Shown: positions 1 to 9,756, numbered from the stretch's first letter. The stretch: DNA of 64,000 nt from DASXKD01 sp963707905 (GCA_963707905.1 CAVPSA010000027.1:1-64000), one strand, 5' to 3'. The notes: a model not told the origin generated them from the sequence alone. Numbers and translations: made by a program.

Positions 1-71
1 GGCATCGGGGATGGCCAGTGCGGCCCAAGATCAGCGCAGCCAACGCCCCGAGGCCGATGACTCTTGCAACA

Positions 72-99
72 GGTGTGCCCTCCGCCGGAGGCGGACACC
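72..99 (-). terminator. Imperfect hairpin after the DUF3040 gene
   Basis: An imperfect inverted repeat (GGTGT/ACACC ends with a CCTCCG/CGGAGG core) lies about 17 bases after the stop of the DUF3040 gene, in the direction of its transcription. There is no T-run, as is common in high-GC actinomycetes. The first 115 bases hold no gene I can support. Confidence 0.35.
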
Positions 100-115
100 A
101 GCGGGCTGGCTGGGC

Positions 116-526
116 TTAGCGGCCGCCCTGCTGGCGATGCCGCCAGCGCTCCTCCAGCCGCCCCATCAGCCCGGATCCCGTCTGCTTGCCAGAGCGCTGG
201 CTCTTGGCGGCGCGCCGCTCCTTATCGGGGCGCACACCCTGGGCGGGGATGCGCCCGGTCATGCGCCGGTAGCTGTCCACCGCCCACAGGCTGCCGGTGA
301 GCATGCCTGCAAAGCCCGCCACCGCGATCGGCACGACATTGATCACGACCCCAGCGAATAGCAGCCCGACGCCGACCACGAACACGACCGCCGCCGCAAC
401 GAGCCGGCGCTTGTAATGCACTCGCGGGTCGGCCGCGTGGATGGCGTTGGCAAACCGCGGGTCGCCGGCGCGAAGCGCCTCCTCGATCTGCTTGAGCTGG
501 CGCTGCTCATGCTCGGAAAGCGGCAC
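116..526 (-). CDS. DUF3040 domain-containing membrane protein
   Basis: This 136-residue protein has the layout of the actinobacterial DUF3040 family. A charged N-terminal helix begins MPLSEHEQRQLKQIEEAL and is followed by a DPRF segment. Two adjacent membrane segments lie at about residues 42-60 and 66-84, and the C-terminal tail is basic and glutamine-rich. The N-terminal MPLSEHE(Q/E)R signature and the length are typical. The family has no established biochemical role and is thought to be a small cell-envelope protein. It is transcribed away from the large regulator that starts at 825, with about 300 bases between them. The function is unknown. Confidence 0.9.
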   Translation of the reverse strand: MPLSEHEQRQLKQIEEALRAGDPRFANAIHAADPRVHYKRRLVAAAVVFVVGVGLLFAGVVINVVPIAVAGFAGMLTGSLWAVDSYRRMTGRIPAQGVRPDKERRAAKSQRSGKQTGSGLMGRLEERWRHRQQGGR

Positions 527-824
527 GGTCCCCCTTCCCAGCGGAACTCAGGCGGGACGCTCTGGCCAGCGTTCACCTTGCGGCCTGGCTCAATGCCCAG
601 CGTACGCGAGCGCACCTGCGGAAGAACACGGCGGCGCGGCCTGCGTTAACCCGGACGGCCGTGCAACGCTGAGGCGGTGCAGGCAAGGAGCTTTCTGCGA
701 AGGTGACCACCGCCGGTGCACCGCTGCGGAGGTTGCCTAATCACAAATCGTGCTGCGAGACTGGAGAGTTCGTACTGCTCCGGACCCTGGCGGTAACAGC
801 ATAGGAGCTACGCCAGGGGGGTCA
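527..824. other. Divergent intergenic region
   Basis: About 300 bases separate the divergent DUF3040 gene and the LuxR-type regulator. The region should hold both promoters. I see no clear sigma-70 hexamer pair and no long inverted repeat. Confidence 0.4.
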
Positions 825-3521
825 GTGAGGCGCGAAGACCTGCGGGTGGTGGTCGGCAGCCAACCGGGGACCGCGGGTGACGGCGTGGCACAGCGCCCGG
901 CGGAAGAGCGGGGCACGCGGCACGACGCGCGGTTCGCGCGGACGAAGTTCCGTCCCACCACGCTGCCCGCGACCCTGCTCACCAGGTCAGCGTTGCATGC
1001 ACGGCTGGAGGCGGGAGCTGCTCAGCGTCTGACCGTCGTAGTGGGAACGGCGGGTGCAGGCAAGAGCGTGCTTTTGTCGAGCTGGGCCGGCGCGCGAAAT
1101 GGCGGGGTGACGTCCTGGCTTTCGTGCGATGAGGCCGACGCGGACCCGGTCCGTTTCTGGGCGGCGTTCATCAAGGCCCCCCAGGCTGTGGCGCCGGGGT
1201 TCGGTGCCGATGCGGCTGAGTTGCTCGCGATGGACGGCGTGATGTCCGCCGACGTGACCGCCTCGATCGCGAACGACGCTGCGAAGCTGCCTGCCGGCTC
1301 GGTGATCGTCGTGGACGATTTCCACGCCGCCGCAGGCGCAGCCGCCAAGAGCATGACCGATCTCGTTGAGCGCTGGCCGGCCGAGACCACGCAGCTGGTG
1401 CTGGCCGGCCGCGCGGAGCCGCCCGTGCGGCTGCACCGGCTGCGCCTGTCGGGTGAGTTGTGCGAGGTCCGCGACCGCGACCTGTATCTTTCGCTCCCCG
1501 AAAGCGGCGCGCTGCTGGCGAACTTCGGCGTGCAGATCGCAGCCGGCGAGCTGGCGCTGCTGCACCAGCGAAGCGAAGGATGGGTCGCGGCGCTGCAGAT
1601 GGCCGCGCTGACCCTGCGCGGTGCCAGGAACCCGGTCCAGGCCGCCCGCGCGCTGGACGTCTCCAGCCACGCGATCGCCGAGTACTTCATCGGCGAAGTC
1701 CTGCAGCAGCAGGCACCCGACGTGGCCCGCTTCATGCTCGACACCTGTGTTCTCGACGAGCTGACCGCTGAAGCCTGTACGGCCGTCACCGGCAGGCAGG
1801 ACGCGGCAGCCCTGCTGCGCAGCATCGAGGCGGCCAATCTGTTCATCGTCGCGCTCGATGATGACCGGACGAGCTACCGGTACCACCAGCTTGTCCGTCA
1901 GGTGCTGCGCGCCGAGTTGCATGCCACAGACCGGGCGCGGGAGGAGGCGCTGCAACTGCGGGCGGCTGAATGGCTGCAGTCCGCGGGTGACACGCGGGGG
2001 GCGGCCCGGCATTTCCTTGCGGCGCGGCAGGTCGACCGGGCGCTTGGCATCCTGCGGGAGCGGGTTGTCACCGATCTCATGGAGGACCCGGTGGTGCCCG
2101 CAGTGCTCGACCTCAACATGGTCGAACCGTCGCTGCTGACGGGCGCCCCGGACCGGCTGCTTGGCCTGGCGGCCGACCTGCTGCTGTGGGGCAACTGGGT
2201 TCGCGGCGGTGAGTACCTGGACCTGCTGGAGCGCGCGCAGCCGGCGATGCCGCCGGACTCGCGGCTGGCGGCCCGGCTCGCAGCGCTGCGATCACTGCAC
2301 TGCGCCCTCACCGGGAAGGCGGACGAGGCGGTGCGTCATGGCCTCGCGGCGCGGGGCACGGAAGAGCAGACCCTGCTCGACGATGAGTGGGGTTTCGGCG
2401 TTCAGTTGCTGCTGCTGCGTGCCTACACATGGCTGGAGGACTTCGAGGCGGTCGACCGGGAGGCGGCCGCGGCGCAGGCGATGCCCTTGGTCACCGAGCC
2501 GGCCGGGCTGGTGGATATGCGAGGCGCGCAGGCGCTCGCGTGGTTCGAAGCCGGCCGCATAGCCGAGGCCGCCAAGGCCGCCAAGGCCGCCGAGGCCGCC
2601 GCGAGGCGGCTGGGCTTCGAGCAGCATCCCTTCGCGGTGGACTACCTGCGCGTCCAGGCGGGTGCCGCGCTGGAGCGGCGGGACCTCGACACGGCGGAGC
2701 ACCTCACCGAGCGCGCGTTGTCGATAGCCGAGCGATTCCGGCCCGTCTTTGAATTCCTCGCCCTGCTCGACCGGGCTACGATCTGGGCTGCCCGCGGGCA
2801 GGTCCACGATGCGCTGGCAAGCGTCGAAGCTGCCCGCCTGGTGCTGGCCGGAACGAGATCCGTGCTACTGCCACGAGCCGACGAGCTAGCGGCACAGTTG
2901 CACCTTTCACTGGGCGACATACCCTCGGCGACCGAGCTGGCGAGCGGGCTTCCCGCCGCTAGGCGCGGCTTGCTGCTGGCCAGGGTCGCGCTCGCCGCCA
3001 ACGATCACCACGCCGCTGTGGAATACCTGGACACGCGGCTGCTTGGGGATTTGCCGCCGCGAGCCGCGCTGGTACGCCAAATACTCCTGGCCGCCGCAGC
3101 GATCGAGCGCGGCGACCCTGAGGCGATGGGCATCGTTGGCAGTGTCCTCCAGGCAGCACGCCACGGAGAATTCCTCAATACGGTCGTTACGACCGCGCCC
3201 CAGGTGACGCGCTACCTGGTGGAGCATCCGGCACAGGTGCAAACGGATCCGTTCCTGCAGCGGATCATCAGCGCGGCGTTGGAGGTCCGCGCCATGCAGC
3301 CGGACGCGTCACGACCCGGCAGGCGCCTCGCGGCGCCGCTGACCTCCGCCGAGCTGCGGGTTCTCAACCTGCTGCCGACCACCACCTATGTGCAAATGGC
3401 CGCCTGCCTCTACGTCTCACACAACACGGTGAAATCCCACCTGCGGTCGATCTACCAGAAGCTGGGCGTGTCCTCGCGCTCGGAAGCGATTGAGCGAGCC
3501 GTGGAGCTCCGCCTGCTCTGA
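825..3521 (+). CDS. MalT-like LuxR-family ATPase transcriptional regulator
   Basis: This is a large signal-responsive activator of about 898 residues. From the chosen GTG, a STAND-type NTPase domain begins with Walker A GTAGAGKS (about residues 74-81) and Walker B VIVVDDFH. A long alpha-helical (TPR-like) middle follows, and a C-terminal LuxR HTH ends in the pattern TVKSHLRSIYQKLGV. This matches MalT-type LAL regulators, in which ligand and ATP drive oligomerisation and DNA binding. An in-frame upstream ATG at 750 exists, but GTG 825 follows a purine-rich stretch and removes an unconserved leader. A short Ala/Lys repeat (KAAKAAEAA) sits near residue 590. The target genes are not evident. The next genes are on the opposite strand, so no operon partner follows. 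Confidence 0.88.
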   Translation: MRREDLRVVVGSQPGTAGDGVAQRPAEERGTRHDARFARTKFRPTTLPATLLTRSALHARLEAGAAQRLTVVVGTAGAGKSVLLSSWAGARNGGVTSWLSCDEADADPVRFWAAFIKAPQAVAPGFGADAAELLAMDGVMSADVTASIANDAAKLPAGSVIVVDDFHAAAGAAAKSMTDLVERWPAETTQLVLAGRAEPPVRLHRLRLSGELCEVRDRDLYLSLPESGALLANFGVQIAAGELALLHQRSEGWVAALQMAALTLRGARNPVQAARALDVSSHAIAEYFIGEVLQQQAPDVARFMLDTCVLDELTAEACTAVTGRQDAAALLRSIEAANLFIVALDDDRTSYRYHQLVRQVLRAELHATDRAREEALQLRAAEWLQSAGDTRGAARHFLAARQVDRALGILRERVVTDLMEDPVVPAVLDLNMVEPSLLTGAPDRLLGLAADLLLWGNWVRGGEYLDLLERAQPAMPPDSRLAARLAALRSLHCALTGKADEAVRHGLAARGTEEQTLLDDEWGFGVQLLLLRAYTWLEDFEAVDREAAAAQAMPLVTEPAGLVDMRGAQALAWFEAGRIAEAAKAAKAAEAAARRLGFEQHPFAVDYLRVQAGAALERRDLDTAEHLTERALSIAERFRPVFEFLALLDRATIWAARGQVHDALASVEAARLVLAGTRSVLLPRADELAAQLHLSLGDIPSATELASGLPAARRGLLLARVALAANDHHAAVEYLDTRLLGDLPPRAALVRQILLAAAAIERGDPEAMGIVGSVLQAARHGEFLNTVVTTAPQVTRYLVEHPAQVQTDPFLQRIISAALEVRAMQPDASRPGRRLAAPLTSAELRVLNLLPTTTYVQMAACLYVSHNTVKSHLRSIYQKLGVSSRSEAIERAVELRLL

Positions 3522-3562
3522 GCGGCCTCCCGCGAACCGCGAGGGCGGCGGTTTAGCCGGCC

Positions 3563-3579
3563 GGCGGCTGTCAGCCGCC
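3563..3579. terminator. Hairpin between convergent genes
   Basis: GGCGGCTG and CAGCCGCC form an 8-bp perfect stem with a one-base gap, between the convergent regulator (ends 3521) and the small minus-strand gene (ends 3602). It may end transcription in both directions. Confidence 0.45.
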
Positions 3580-3601
3580 CACGCGAGTCGGTGGATCGAG
3601 G

Positions 3602-3769
3602 CTAAATTCGCCGGCGGCCCACCCTGGGGGTGACGGCGGCGGCCACCACGGCAGTCTTGGCAACCGGCGCGCGGCGCCCGGGTGTCACGGCGGCGGCTAC
3701 CACCGCAGTCTTGGCAACCGGCGCGCGGATGACGCCGACTCTCCCGACACGTGCTGGCCTGAGTGGCAT
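3602..3769 (-). CDS. Small repeat-bearing protein downstream of DUF6325 gene
   Basis: This 55-residue, very basic protein begins MPLRPARVGRVGVIRAP. It contains the segment APVAKTAVVAAAVTP twice, a 57-bp tandem duplication in the DNA. The start is well supported: the ATG lies 2 bases after the stop of the DUF6325 gene, and a GGAGG ribosome site lies at the end of that gene (3776-3780), about 6 bases from the ATG. The two genes are therefore probably translationally coupled. From general knowledge, actinomycete DUF6325 genes often precede a very small protein with a similar hydrophobic RTAVVAG-type segment, and here that segment is doubled. A membrane-associated peptide is my inference. The function is unknown. 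Confidence 0.6.
   Translation of the reverse strand: MPLRPARVGRVGVIRAPVAKTAVVAAAVTPGRRAPVAKTAVVAAAVTPRVGRRRI
3620..3735. repeat. 57-bp tandem duplication inside the small gene
   Basis: Two near-identical copies of a unit containing CACGGCGGC...ACCGCAGTCTTGGCAACCGGCGCG lie head to tail. They keep the reading frame of the small minus-strand gene and double its hydrophobic segment. Confidence 0.75.
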
Positions 3770-3771
3770 TG

Positions 3772-4230
3772 TCAGCCTCCTGCTGTCGCGGTTGCTTCGT
3801 CGGCCTCGATCGAGGCGATGATGGCCTGAATGGGAATCCGCCCATCGGCGATCAGCTGGCCACCGGCCCGCCGCGCCGCCGATGCGAAGGGCGCGGCCCA
3901 CAGGTTCTCCCAGATGAGAACCCCGGCGGTACTGCCCGGCTCCATAGCAGCGGCGAGGTGCTCGACATCGTCACCGGCCAGGAGTTCCCCCAGCTCGGCC
4001 TCGATTGCCTGCAATTCCCCAAGCTCACCTGCATCGGAGAGCTCCGTCGCCTCGACGTTCCCGTCCGCGTCCTTGGTGAGGATCAGTGCATCGATCACGC
4101 GGATGGTCCCGGAGTCGACCAGCGCCAGCAGCTCTGTCGCCATCTCACCGCTGAAGTTGCTCGCTCCCGCCGGGAACTCGACGACGACGTAGTCAACGGG
4201 ACCTAGCTCGTCCAGGGATACCTCAGTCAT
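3772..4230 (-). CDS. DUF6325 family protein
   Basis: This acidic protein of about 152 residues begins MTEVSLDELGPVDYVVVEFP. It contains the segments GEMATELLALVDSGTIRVIDALILTKDADG and WENLWAAPFASAARRAGGQLIADGRIP. This is the pattern of DUF6325, which resembles the DUF1269 fold and recurs beside gas-vesicle or stress-related envelope genes in actinomycetes. Three consecutive in-frame ATGs (4236, 4233, 4230) could serve as start, and I chose the one that gives the family-like N-terminus. The reading frame stays open far upstream, but that extension is low-complexity and looks non-coding. The gene is followed by, and probably coupled to, the 55-residue gene at 3602. Confidence 0.85.
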   Translation of the reverse strand: MTEVSLDELGPVDYVVVEFPAGASNFSGEMATELLALVDSGTIRVIDALILTKDADGNVEATELSDAGELGELQAIEAELGELLAGDDVEHLAAAMEPGSTAGVLIWENLWAAPFASAARRAGGQLIADGRIPIQAIIASIEADEATATAGG

Positions 4231-4236
4231 CATCAT

Positions 4237-4575
4237 TCCGTTCGCTGGCCCGAACTGGGCCTGTCGGCATCCCGCATCGCGGGCCTTCTTCAACATAGAT
4301 AGACCGCCACCGCGGCCGCGTCCCTCGCCGAGGGTGATGTGACGGTGCCGGCGGGTTGGCGACACGGGTCCAGCCGGGGAAGATGTCGCTCTGGGCCTGC
4401 GGCAAGCGCTGCCGGCTTGGCCAGCGCCTGGCTGCTGTCGCGGGTGTGCGCCTTGGCCAGCAGCTTCTCGGCAGCCGGGATGCACCCAAGGGAAGATCAG
4501 CCAGATTTCACCCATGGAAGGTGAGCCGCGCCCTGCTACGGCCGGGCACAGTAGGACGCAGCGCCGGGCCGCGTC
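4237..4575. other. Intergenic region, divergent
   Basis: About 340 bases lie between the divergent DUF6325 gene and the membrane protein at 4576. I see no conserved motif, RNA or convincing gene here. Confidence 0.35.
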
Positions 4576-5955
4576 GTGACGCGACGGCAGCGGCAGCAAG
4601 TGGGCTTGCCGCGGGGGAGTCGGCGGAGGTGGCCCCTGTCTGATACCGGCGGCGAGCTGAGCCACGCGGCCGCAGGCCCGGAGCCCAGCCAGGAGGATGA
4701 ACGAGACGGGCTGCGCGGTCAGCGGGCTGGCCCGGCCGGAGGTCGGCGCTCTGGCTGGCGGGCCGTGGTGGCCACGATTCTCATCGTGGTCGGCTGCTTG
4801 CTTGCGCCGGTCTCGGTGCTGGCCGTCTGGGTGGCCGGCGAGGTCAGCGACACTGGCCGTTATGTGGCGACCATGGAGCCGCTGGTCCACAATCCGGCGA
4901 TCCAGAATGCCCTGACCGACAAGATCACTGCCGAGATCACCGCCCGGCTGAAGGTGACCGGTTACGCCGATCAGGCCGCGGCCGCGCTCTCGGGCCGCGG
5001 GCTGCCCCAGGTCGGCGCGCTGCTGAAGTCGGTGGCCCCCTCGCTCGCCAGCGGGGCCGACGGGTTCGTTCGCAGTGAGGTCCACAAGATCGTGACCGGC
5101 CCGCGGTTCGCGCAGGCTTGGGTCCGGGCCAACACCGTTGTCCATCAGGAGCTGGTGAAGGCGCTGTCGGGCCAGGGCACCAGCTCGGTCAGCGTCAAGG
5201 ACGGCCAGGTCGTCGTGGGCCTGGGCCCGTTCATCGACGTGGTCAAACAAGACCTGGTCAAGCGCGGCTTCACCCTGGCCGGCAAGATCCCGGCGATCAA
5301 TCCCACGGTGACCCTGTTCTCCGCCAAGTACCTGGTGAAGGCGCAATCGGCCTACCGTCTGATCAACAGCCTCAAGATCGTGCTGCCGCTATTGACGCTG
5401 CTGCTGCTGGCGGCGGGGGTGCTCGTCGCCCGTGGCCGCCGCCGCGCGCTGATCGGCGCCGGGCTCGGCCTCGCCGCCTCCATGCTGGTCCCCGCCGTCG
5501 GGTTGTTCATCTTCCGCGGCATCTACCTGGGCAGCGTGCCGACCAGCGTGCTGCCCGCCGATGCCGCTGCCGCCTTGTTCGACACGCTCGTCGCCTTCAT
5601 CAAGAACGGACTGCGCACGGTCCTGGTGGCAGGCCTGGTGGTCGCCGCCGGCGCGTTCCTGGCCGGGCCGTCGGTGACCGCGGTCTGGATCCGGGGGGCA
5701 TTCGCCCGCGGGCTGGGCCGGGTCCGGCACGCCGGCGAGCAGGCCGGTGTGCACACCGGCCCGGCGGGGACGTGGACCTATGCGCACCGCAACGGGCTGC
5801 GCATCTCGGCGGTGGTCCTGGCCGTGCTGGTCTTCGTGTTCTGGGGGCAGCCCACCGCCGCCGTCGTCATCATCATCGCCGTGCTGCTGCTGGTAGTCCT
5901 CGCGCTGATCGAGTTGATCGGGCGGGCGCCGGGCCGGCCGGAGGCCGCAGGGTAG
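4576..5955 (+). CDS. Multi-pass membrane protein, unknown function
   Basis: This is a predicted integral membrane protein of up to 459 residues. A disordered N-terminus is followed by a membrane segment at about residues 63-88. An extracytoplasmic region of roughly 180 residues comes next, with a GRYVATMEPLVHNPAIQNALTDKI motif. Three more helices lie at about 275-345, with others near 355-375 and 410-450. The arrangement (one N-terminal helix, a helical outside domain rich in Val/Asp, then a C-terminal bundle) is common in a large actinomycete family of uncharacterised proteins. The start is uncertain, because the first 55 residues are low complexity and translation could begin later. No operon partner overlaps, and the next gene is 330 bases on. 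Confidence 0.75.
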   Translation: MTRRQRQQVGLPRGSRRRWPLSDTGGELSHAAAGPEPSQEDERDGLRGQRAGPAGGRRSGWRAVVATILIVVGCLLAPVSVLAVWVAGEVSDTGRYVATMEPLVHNPAIQNALTDKITAEITARLKVTGYADQAAAALSGRGLPQVGALLKSVAPSLASGADGFVRSEVHKIVTGPRFAQAWVRANTVVHQELVKALSGQGTSSVSVKDGQVVVGLGPFIDVVKQDLVKRGFTLAGKIPAINPTVTLFSAKYLVKAQSAYRLINSLKIVLPLLTLLLLAAGVLVARGRRRALIGAGLGLAASMLVPAVGLFIFRGIYLGSVPTSVLPADAAAALFDTLVAFIKNGLRTVLVAGLVVAAGAFLAGPSVTAVWIRGAFARGLGRVRHAGEQAGVHTGPAGTWTYAHRNGLRISAVVLAVLVFVFWGQPTAAVVIIIAVLLLVVLALIELIGRAPGRPEAAG

Positions 5956-6284
5956 CCATGACACCGGCACGCTGTCCGCCGCAGCGCCGGGCTGGCCGGC
6001 TGGCGGTGCCAGCCACCGGCCCATGTCCCCGGTCAATGGGCCGAAGGAACGGCCCGAACCTCATCCGTACGAGGTGATGCCGCGCGCGGCGGCTGGAGGT
6101 TGGCTTGACATGCGGGTTCCGGTCTTCCCCGGAGGCTGGAGACGAACGGCCCTAACGGCAGGCCCACCTGGTAGGTGGAACGTGCCCGGCGGAGCCTTCG
6201 GCAAGGAGGCAGCCTTGGCGACCCATGATCAGCGTGGGGACGGCTGACGGTGGTCCTCAGGTGGCCGACGCTGGCTGGCCGGCG
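5956..6284. other. Intergenic region with a ribosome-site-like sequence
   Basis: An AAGGAGG site (6203-6209) is followed 5 bases later by a TTG that opens only an 11-codon frame, and 15 bases later by an ATG (6225) in frame with the GAP gene. A short CCACCT/AGGTGG hairpin lies near 6164-6178. Otherwise I see nothing here. Confidence 0.35.
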
Positions 6285-6971
6285 ATGAACGCCGAGTTCT
6301 TTGCGCTGGCGTTCGTCGCGGCGCTGAACCCGAAGCTGCTGGCCCTGGATCTGCTGCTGGTGGAGAACCGGCGGCCGCGGGCGATGTTCTTGTGCGTCCT
6401 GCTCGGCGGCATGACGGTAGCCCTGACGATCGGCCTGCTGGATGTGCTCGTTTTCCACGCCGATGCCCTCAAGTCCCAGGGCACGGTGAGCGCGGGCGTC
6501 GACCTGGCCACCGGGCTGCTGCTGGTCGCCGTCGGCGGGCTGGTCGCCACCGGCCGCCTGCACGGCCGGCGCAAGGCGGCAGTCCCGGCCGGGGACGGGC
6601 AGCCGGGCAAGCCGGAGAAGAAGGACGGCTGGGCGCAGCGGGCGCTGGCGGAGCCCCGGCTCGGGCTGGCCATGCTGATCGGCGCGGTGGTCGGCATCCC
6701 GGGTGCCAGCTACCTCACCGCGCTGCACAACCTGGTCACCGGGAAATCTTCCACCGTGGCCCAGGTCGTTGCCGTCATCGTCTTCGTCCTCATCGACTTC
6801 GCGCTGATCATCATCCCGTTCGCGTTCCTGGAACTGCGGCCCGAGGCCACCAAGGCACGGCTGAAGGACGTCCAGGCCTGGCTGCTGGGCCACGCCCGGC
6901 AGCTCATGGCGTACACCGCCCTCATCCTGGGCGCCTACCTGGCAGTCAGCGGCCTGATACGGCTGAGCTGA
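6285..6971 (+). CDS. GAP/Sap family membrane protein
   Basis: This protein of about 228 residues has six hydrophobic segments and a hydrophilic loop (RLHGRRKAAVPAGDGQPGKPEKKDG) in the middle. It matches the Sap (sulfolipid-1-addressing protein, GAP) family, a LysE-like fold. In mycobacteria this family is linked to export of cell-envelope glycolipids. Typical features seen are the N-terminal AALNPKLLALDLLLVENRRPR and the second-half LIGAVVGIPGASYLTALHNLV. I prefer ATG 6285, which opens directly into the first helix. ATG 6225 would add 20 residues and lies nearer the AAGGAGG at 6203. Substrate and partners are not evident. Confidence 0.85.
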   Translation: MNAEFFALAFVAALNPKLLALDLLLVENRRPRAMFLCVLLGGMTVALTIGLLDVLVFHADALKSQGTVSAGVDLATGLLLVAVGGLVATGRLHGRRKAAVPAGDGQPGKPEKKDGWAQRALAEPRLGLAMLIGAVVGIPGASYLTALHNLVTGKSSTVAQVVAVIVFVLIDFALIIIPFAFLELRPEATKARLKDVQAWLLGHARQLMAYTALILGAYLAVSGLIRLS

Positions 6972-7294
6972 CCGCCAGCGTGTCCTCCTGAGGGCAGGCG
7001 AAAAGGGCAGCATCTTGTTCGCGGTGATCGTGATCGGGCTCAACGCCGTCGACATGATGTTCCCAACGGGTTCTGTCTGTGGCGATGAAGGGTGCGCGGC
7101 AGACCGGAACCCCGTTCTACCTCGGTGTTCTTACCAGCTGCCCGCTAAGTGGAAGCTCACCCCGGAAAGGTGATGTCGCCACGGATCTGGCCGGGTCAGA
7201 TGGTCGGAGACGGTAGCAGCATCGCCGCGAGCCGCTCTGTGGGTCATGTCCAAGGCGGAACCAGCTAGGCGTCTTCGGGCGGAAGGAGTGCACG
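6972..7294. other. Intergenic region before the sulfatase
   Basis: About 320 bases. A short open stretch reads LFAVIVIGLNAVDMMFP from a TTG near 7016 and could be a remnant of a membrane protein, but it has no support. The only firm signal is the AAGGAG ribosome site just before the sulfatase GTG. Confidence 0.35.
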
Positions 7295-9653
7295 GTGAGC
7301 AAGTCCTTCAGGGGAACGATCAACGTCGATATCCGGGATTCGGTGCCGGACTGGGCCCCGTTCGAGCCGCCGAAGGCCCCGGATGGGGCGCCGAGCGTGG
7401 TGTACATCGTGCTGGATGACGTGGGCTTTTCGGCGATGAGCTGCTACGGCGGGCCGATCGAGACGCCGAACATCGACCGGATCGCGGCCGACGGGATCCG
7501 TTACACCCAGTGGCATACCACCGCGCTGTGCTCGCCGACGCGTTCCTGCCTGCTGACCGGGCGCAACCACACCCGTAACTCGATGGCGTGCATCACCGAG
7601 GCGGCGGTCGGTTTCCCGAACGCCAGCGGGACGATCCCGCCGGAGAACGGCATGCTGCCGGAGATTCTGGGCGAGCGGGGCTGGAACACCTACATGGTGG
7701 GCAAGTGGCACCTGTGCCCGACGGTGGAGATGAACCTCGCCTCGACCCGGCGCAACTGGCCCACCGGCCGCGGGTTTGAGCGGTTCTACGGGTTCCTGGG
7801 CGCGGAGACCAACCAGTGGTACCCGGACCTGGTCTATGACAACCACCCGGTGGATCAGCCCAAGTCTTCCGGCCGAGGGCTACCACCTCACCGACGACAT
7901 CACCAACAAGGCGATGGAGTTCATCAAGGACGCGAAGACGGTCGCGCCGGACAAGCCGTTCTTCCTGTACTACGCGCCCGGCGCGGCCCATGCGCCGCAC
8001 CATGTCTCGAAGGAATGGGCCGACAGGTTCAAGGGCCGCTTCGACGCCGGCTATGAGGCGATGCGGGAGCAGACCCTGGCCCGGCAGAAGGAAATGGGGA
8101 TTGTCCCGGCCGATACCGAGCTGCCGCCGATCAACCCGATCGGTACCCCGCAGACCCGCACCGGGCCCAAGGGCCAGCCATTCCCGCCGCTGGATTACAC
8201 CAAGCCGTGGGACTCTCTGTCGGCGGAGGAGCGGCGGCTGTTCGCCCGGATGGCCGAGGTCTACGCGGGATTCCTGGCGCACGCCGACCACCACATCGGC
8301 CGTCTGCTCGACTACCTGGAGGAATCCGGGCAGCGCGAGAACACGCTGGTGATCCTGGTATCGGATAACGGCGCCAGCGGTGAGGGCGGCCCCGACGGCT
8401 CGGTCAATGAGATGTTGTTCGCGAACGGCATTCCCGACAACATGCAGGCGAACCTGGCGATGATCGATGAGCTGGGCGGGACGAAGACCTACAACCACTA
8501 CCCGAACGGGTGGGCGATGGCGTTCAACACGCCGTTCAAGATGTGGAAGCGGTATGAGTTCAACGGCGGTACCGCGGACCCGTGCATCATCTCCTGGCCC
8601 TCAGCCACGGCGGGCAACGGCGAGATACGCGACCAGTACCACCATGCGATCGACATTGTGCCCACGATCCTGGAAACCCTGGGCGTGGAGCCGCCCGCCA
8701 CGATCAAGGGCCACGTGCAGAGCCGGATCGACGGGGTGAGCATGCGCTACAGCGCCGAGATGGATTCGGCGCCGTCGGCGCGGAAGACCCAGTTCTACTC
8801 GATGCTCGGCTCCCGCGGGATCTGGCATGACGGCTGGAAGGCGGTCACCACCCATCCCACGCTCAGTGGCTGGAGCAACTTCAACGACGACACCTGGGAG
8901 CTGTACCACACCGAAACCGACCGCTCCGAGGTGCACGACCTGGCCGCCGAGCACCCGGAGAAGGTCCGCGAGCTGGTCAACCTGTGGTTCGCCGAGGCCG
9001 GCGACAACGGCGCGTTCCCGCTGGATGACCGCTCCGCGCTGGAGATCATCACGACGCCGCGGCCGCAGCTGGCATCCCCCCGTGACCGTTACGCATATTT
9101 CCCCGACACCGCCGAGGTGCCCGAGGCGCAAGCGGTGAACGTCCGCAACCGGTCCTTCACGATCGGCGCGCTGGTGGACATCCCAGCGCCTGGCGCGCAG
9201 GGCGTGCTGTTCGCGCACGGGTCACGCTTCGGCGGCCACGCGCTCTACGTGAAGGACAACCGGCTGCACTACGTCAACAACTTCGTCGGCATGGCGGAGC
9301 AGAAGATCGACGCCACCCAGGACGTCCCGAACGGGAAGGACCTGATCCTGTCGGCCTCCTTCGAGAAGGACGGCGAGGATCCGCCCCACGTGTCCACCGG
9401 GATCCTGTCCCTCTACTACGGGGACGAGAAGGTCGGCGAAGGCCGGATCAAGACCCAGCCCGGGCTGTACTCACTCGCGGGCGAGGGCCTGTGCGTCGGC
9501 CGCGACAGCGGCGAGCCGGTCACCGCCGACTACCCGGGCGCGCACCCGCACACCTTCACCGGCGGCACCATCAAACGGGTCGCCGTCGACGTCAGCGGCG
9601 ACCCCTACGTCGATCTTGAGCGCGAAGCCCAGGCCATGCTCGCCCGCGAGTAA
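7295..9653 (+). pseudogene. Type I sulfatase (arylsulfatase), interrupted by a one-base frameshift
   Basis: The two halves together encode an arylsulfatase of about 785 residues, close to the length of long actinomycete/mycobacterial arylsulfatases. The N-terminal half has the metal-binding LDDVGFS (Asp 41-42) and the formylglycine-generating motif CSPTR with Cys 79. The second half has HADHHIGRLLDYL, SDNGASGEGG and a C-terminal beta-rich domain. The start GTG has an AAGGAG site 7 bases upstream. Frames change at 7865-7870. Removing one T from the TT at 7867-7868 restores KSPAEGYHLTDDITNKA, the expected family sequence, so this is one gene with a +1 insertion (or a sequencing error). Activity would need a formylglycine-generating enzyme elsewhere. 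An aquaporin follows 100 bases on in the same direction. Confidence 0.88.
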
Positions 9654-9756
9654 GGAACTGCGGGTCACCGCAGCACCCGCCCGGTAAGGACCCGCCCCGG
9701 CCCCCGATTGGTGCGCGGTTCGGGCACCTAAACCCCCTGACCCGATGTGAGGAGCC

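Noticed and set aside
3772..5346. A 524-codon open frame on the minus strand
   Set aside because: Only its last 150 codons (DUF6325) look like protein. The rest overlaps a well-supported membrane protein on the plus strand and is low complexity.
7016..7160. Short hydrophobic frame LFAVIVIGLNAVDMMFP
   Set aside because: No start signal and no conserved continuation. It could be a relic but cannot be supported.
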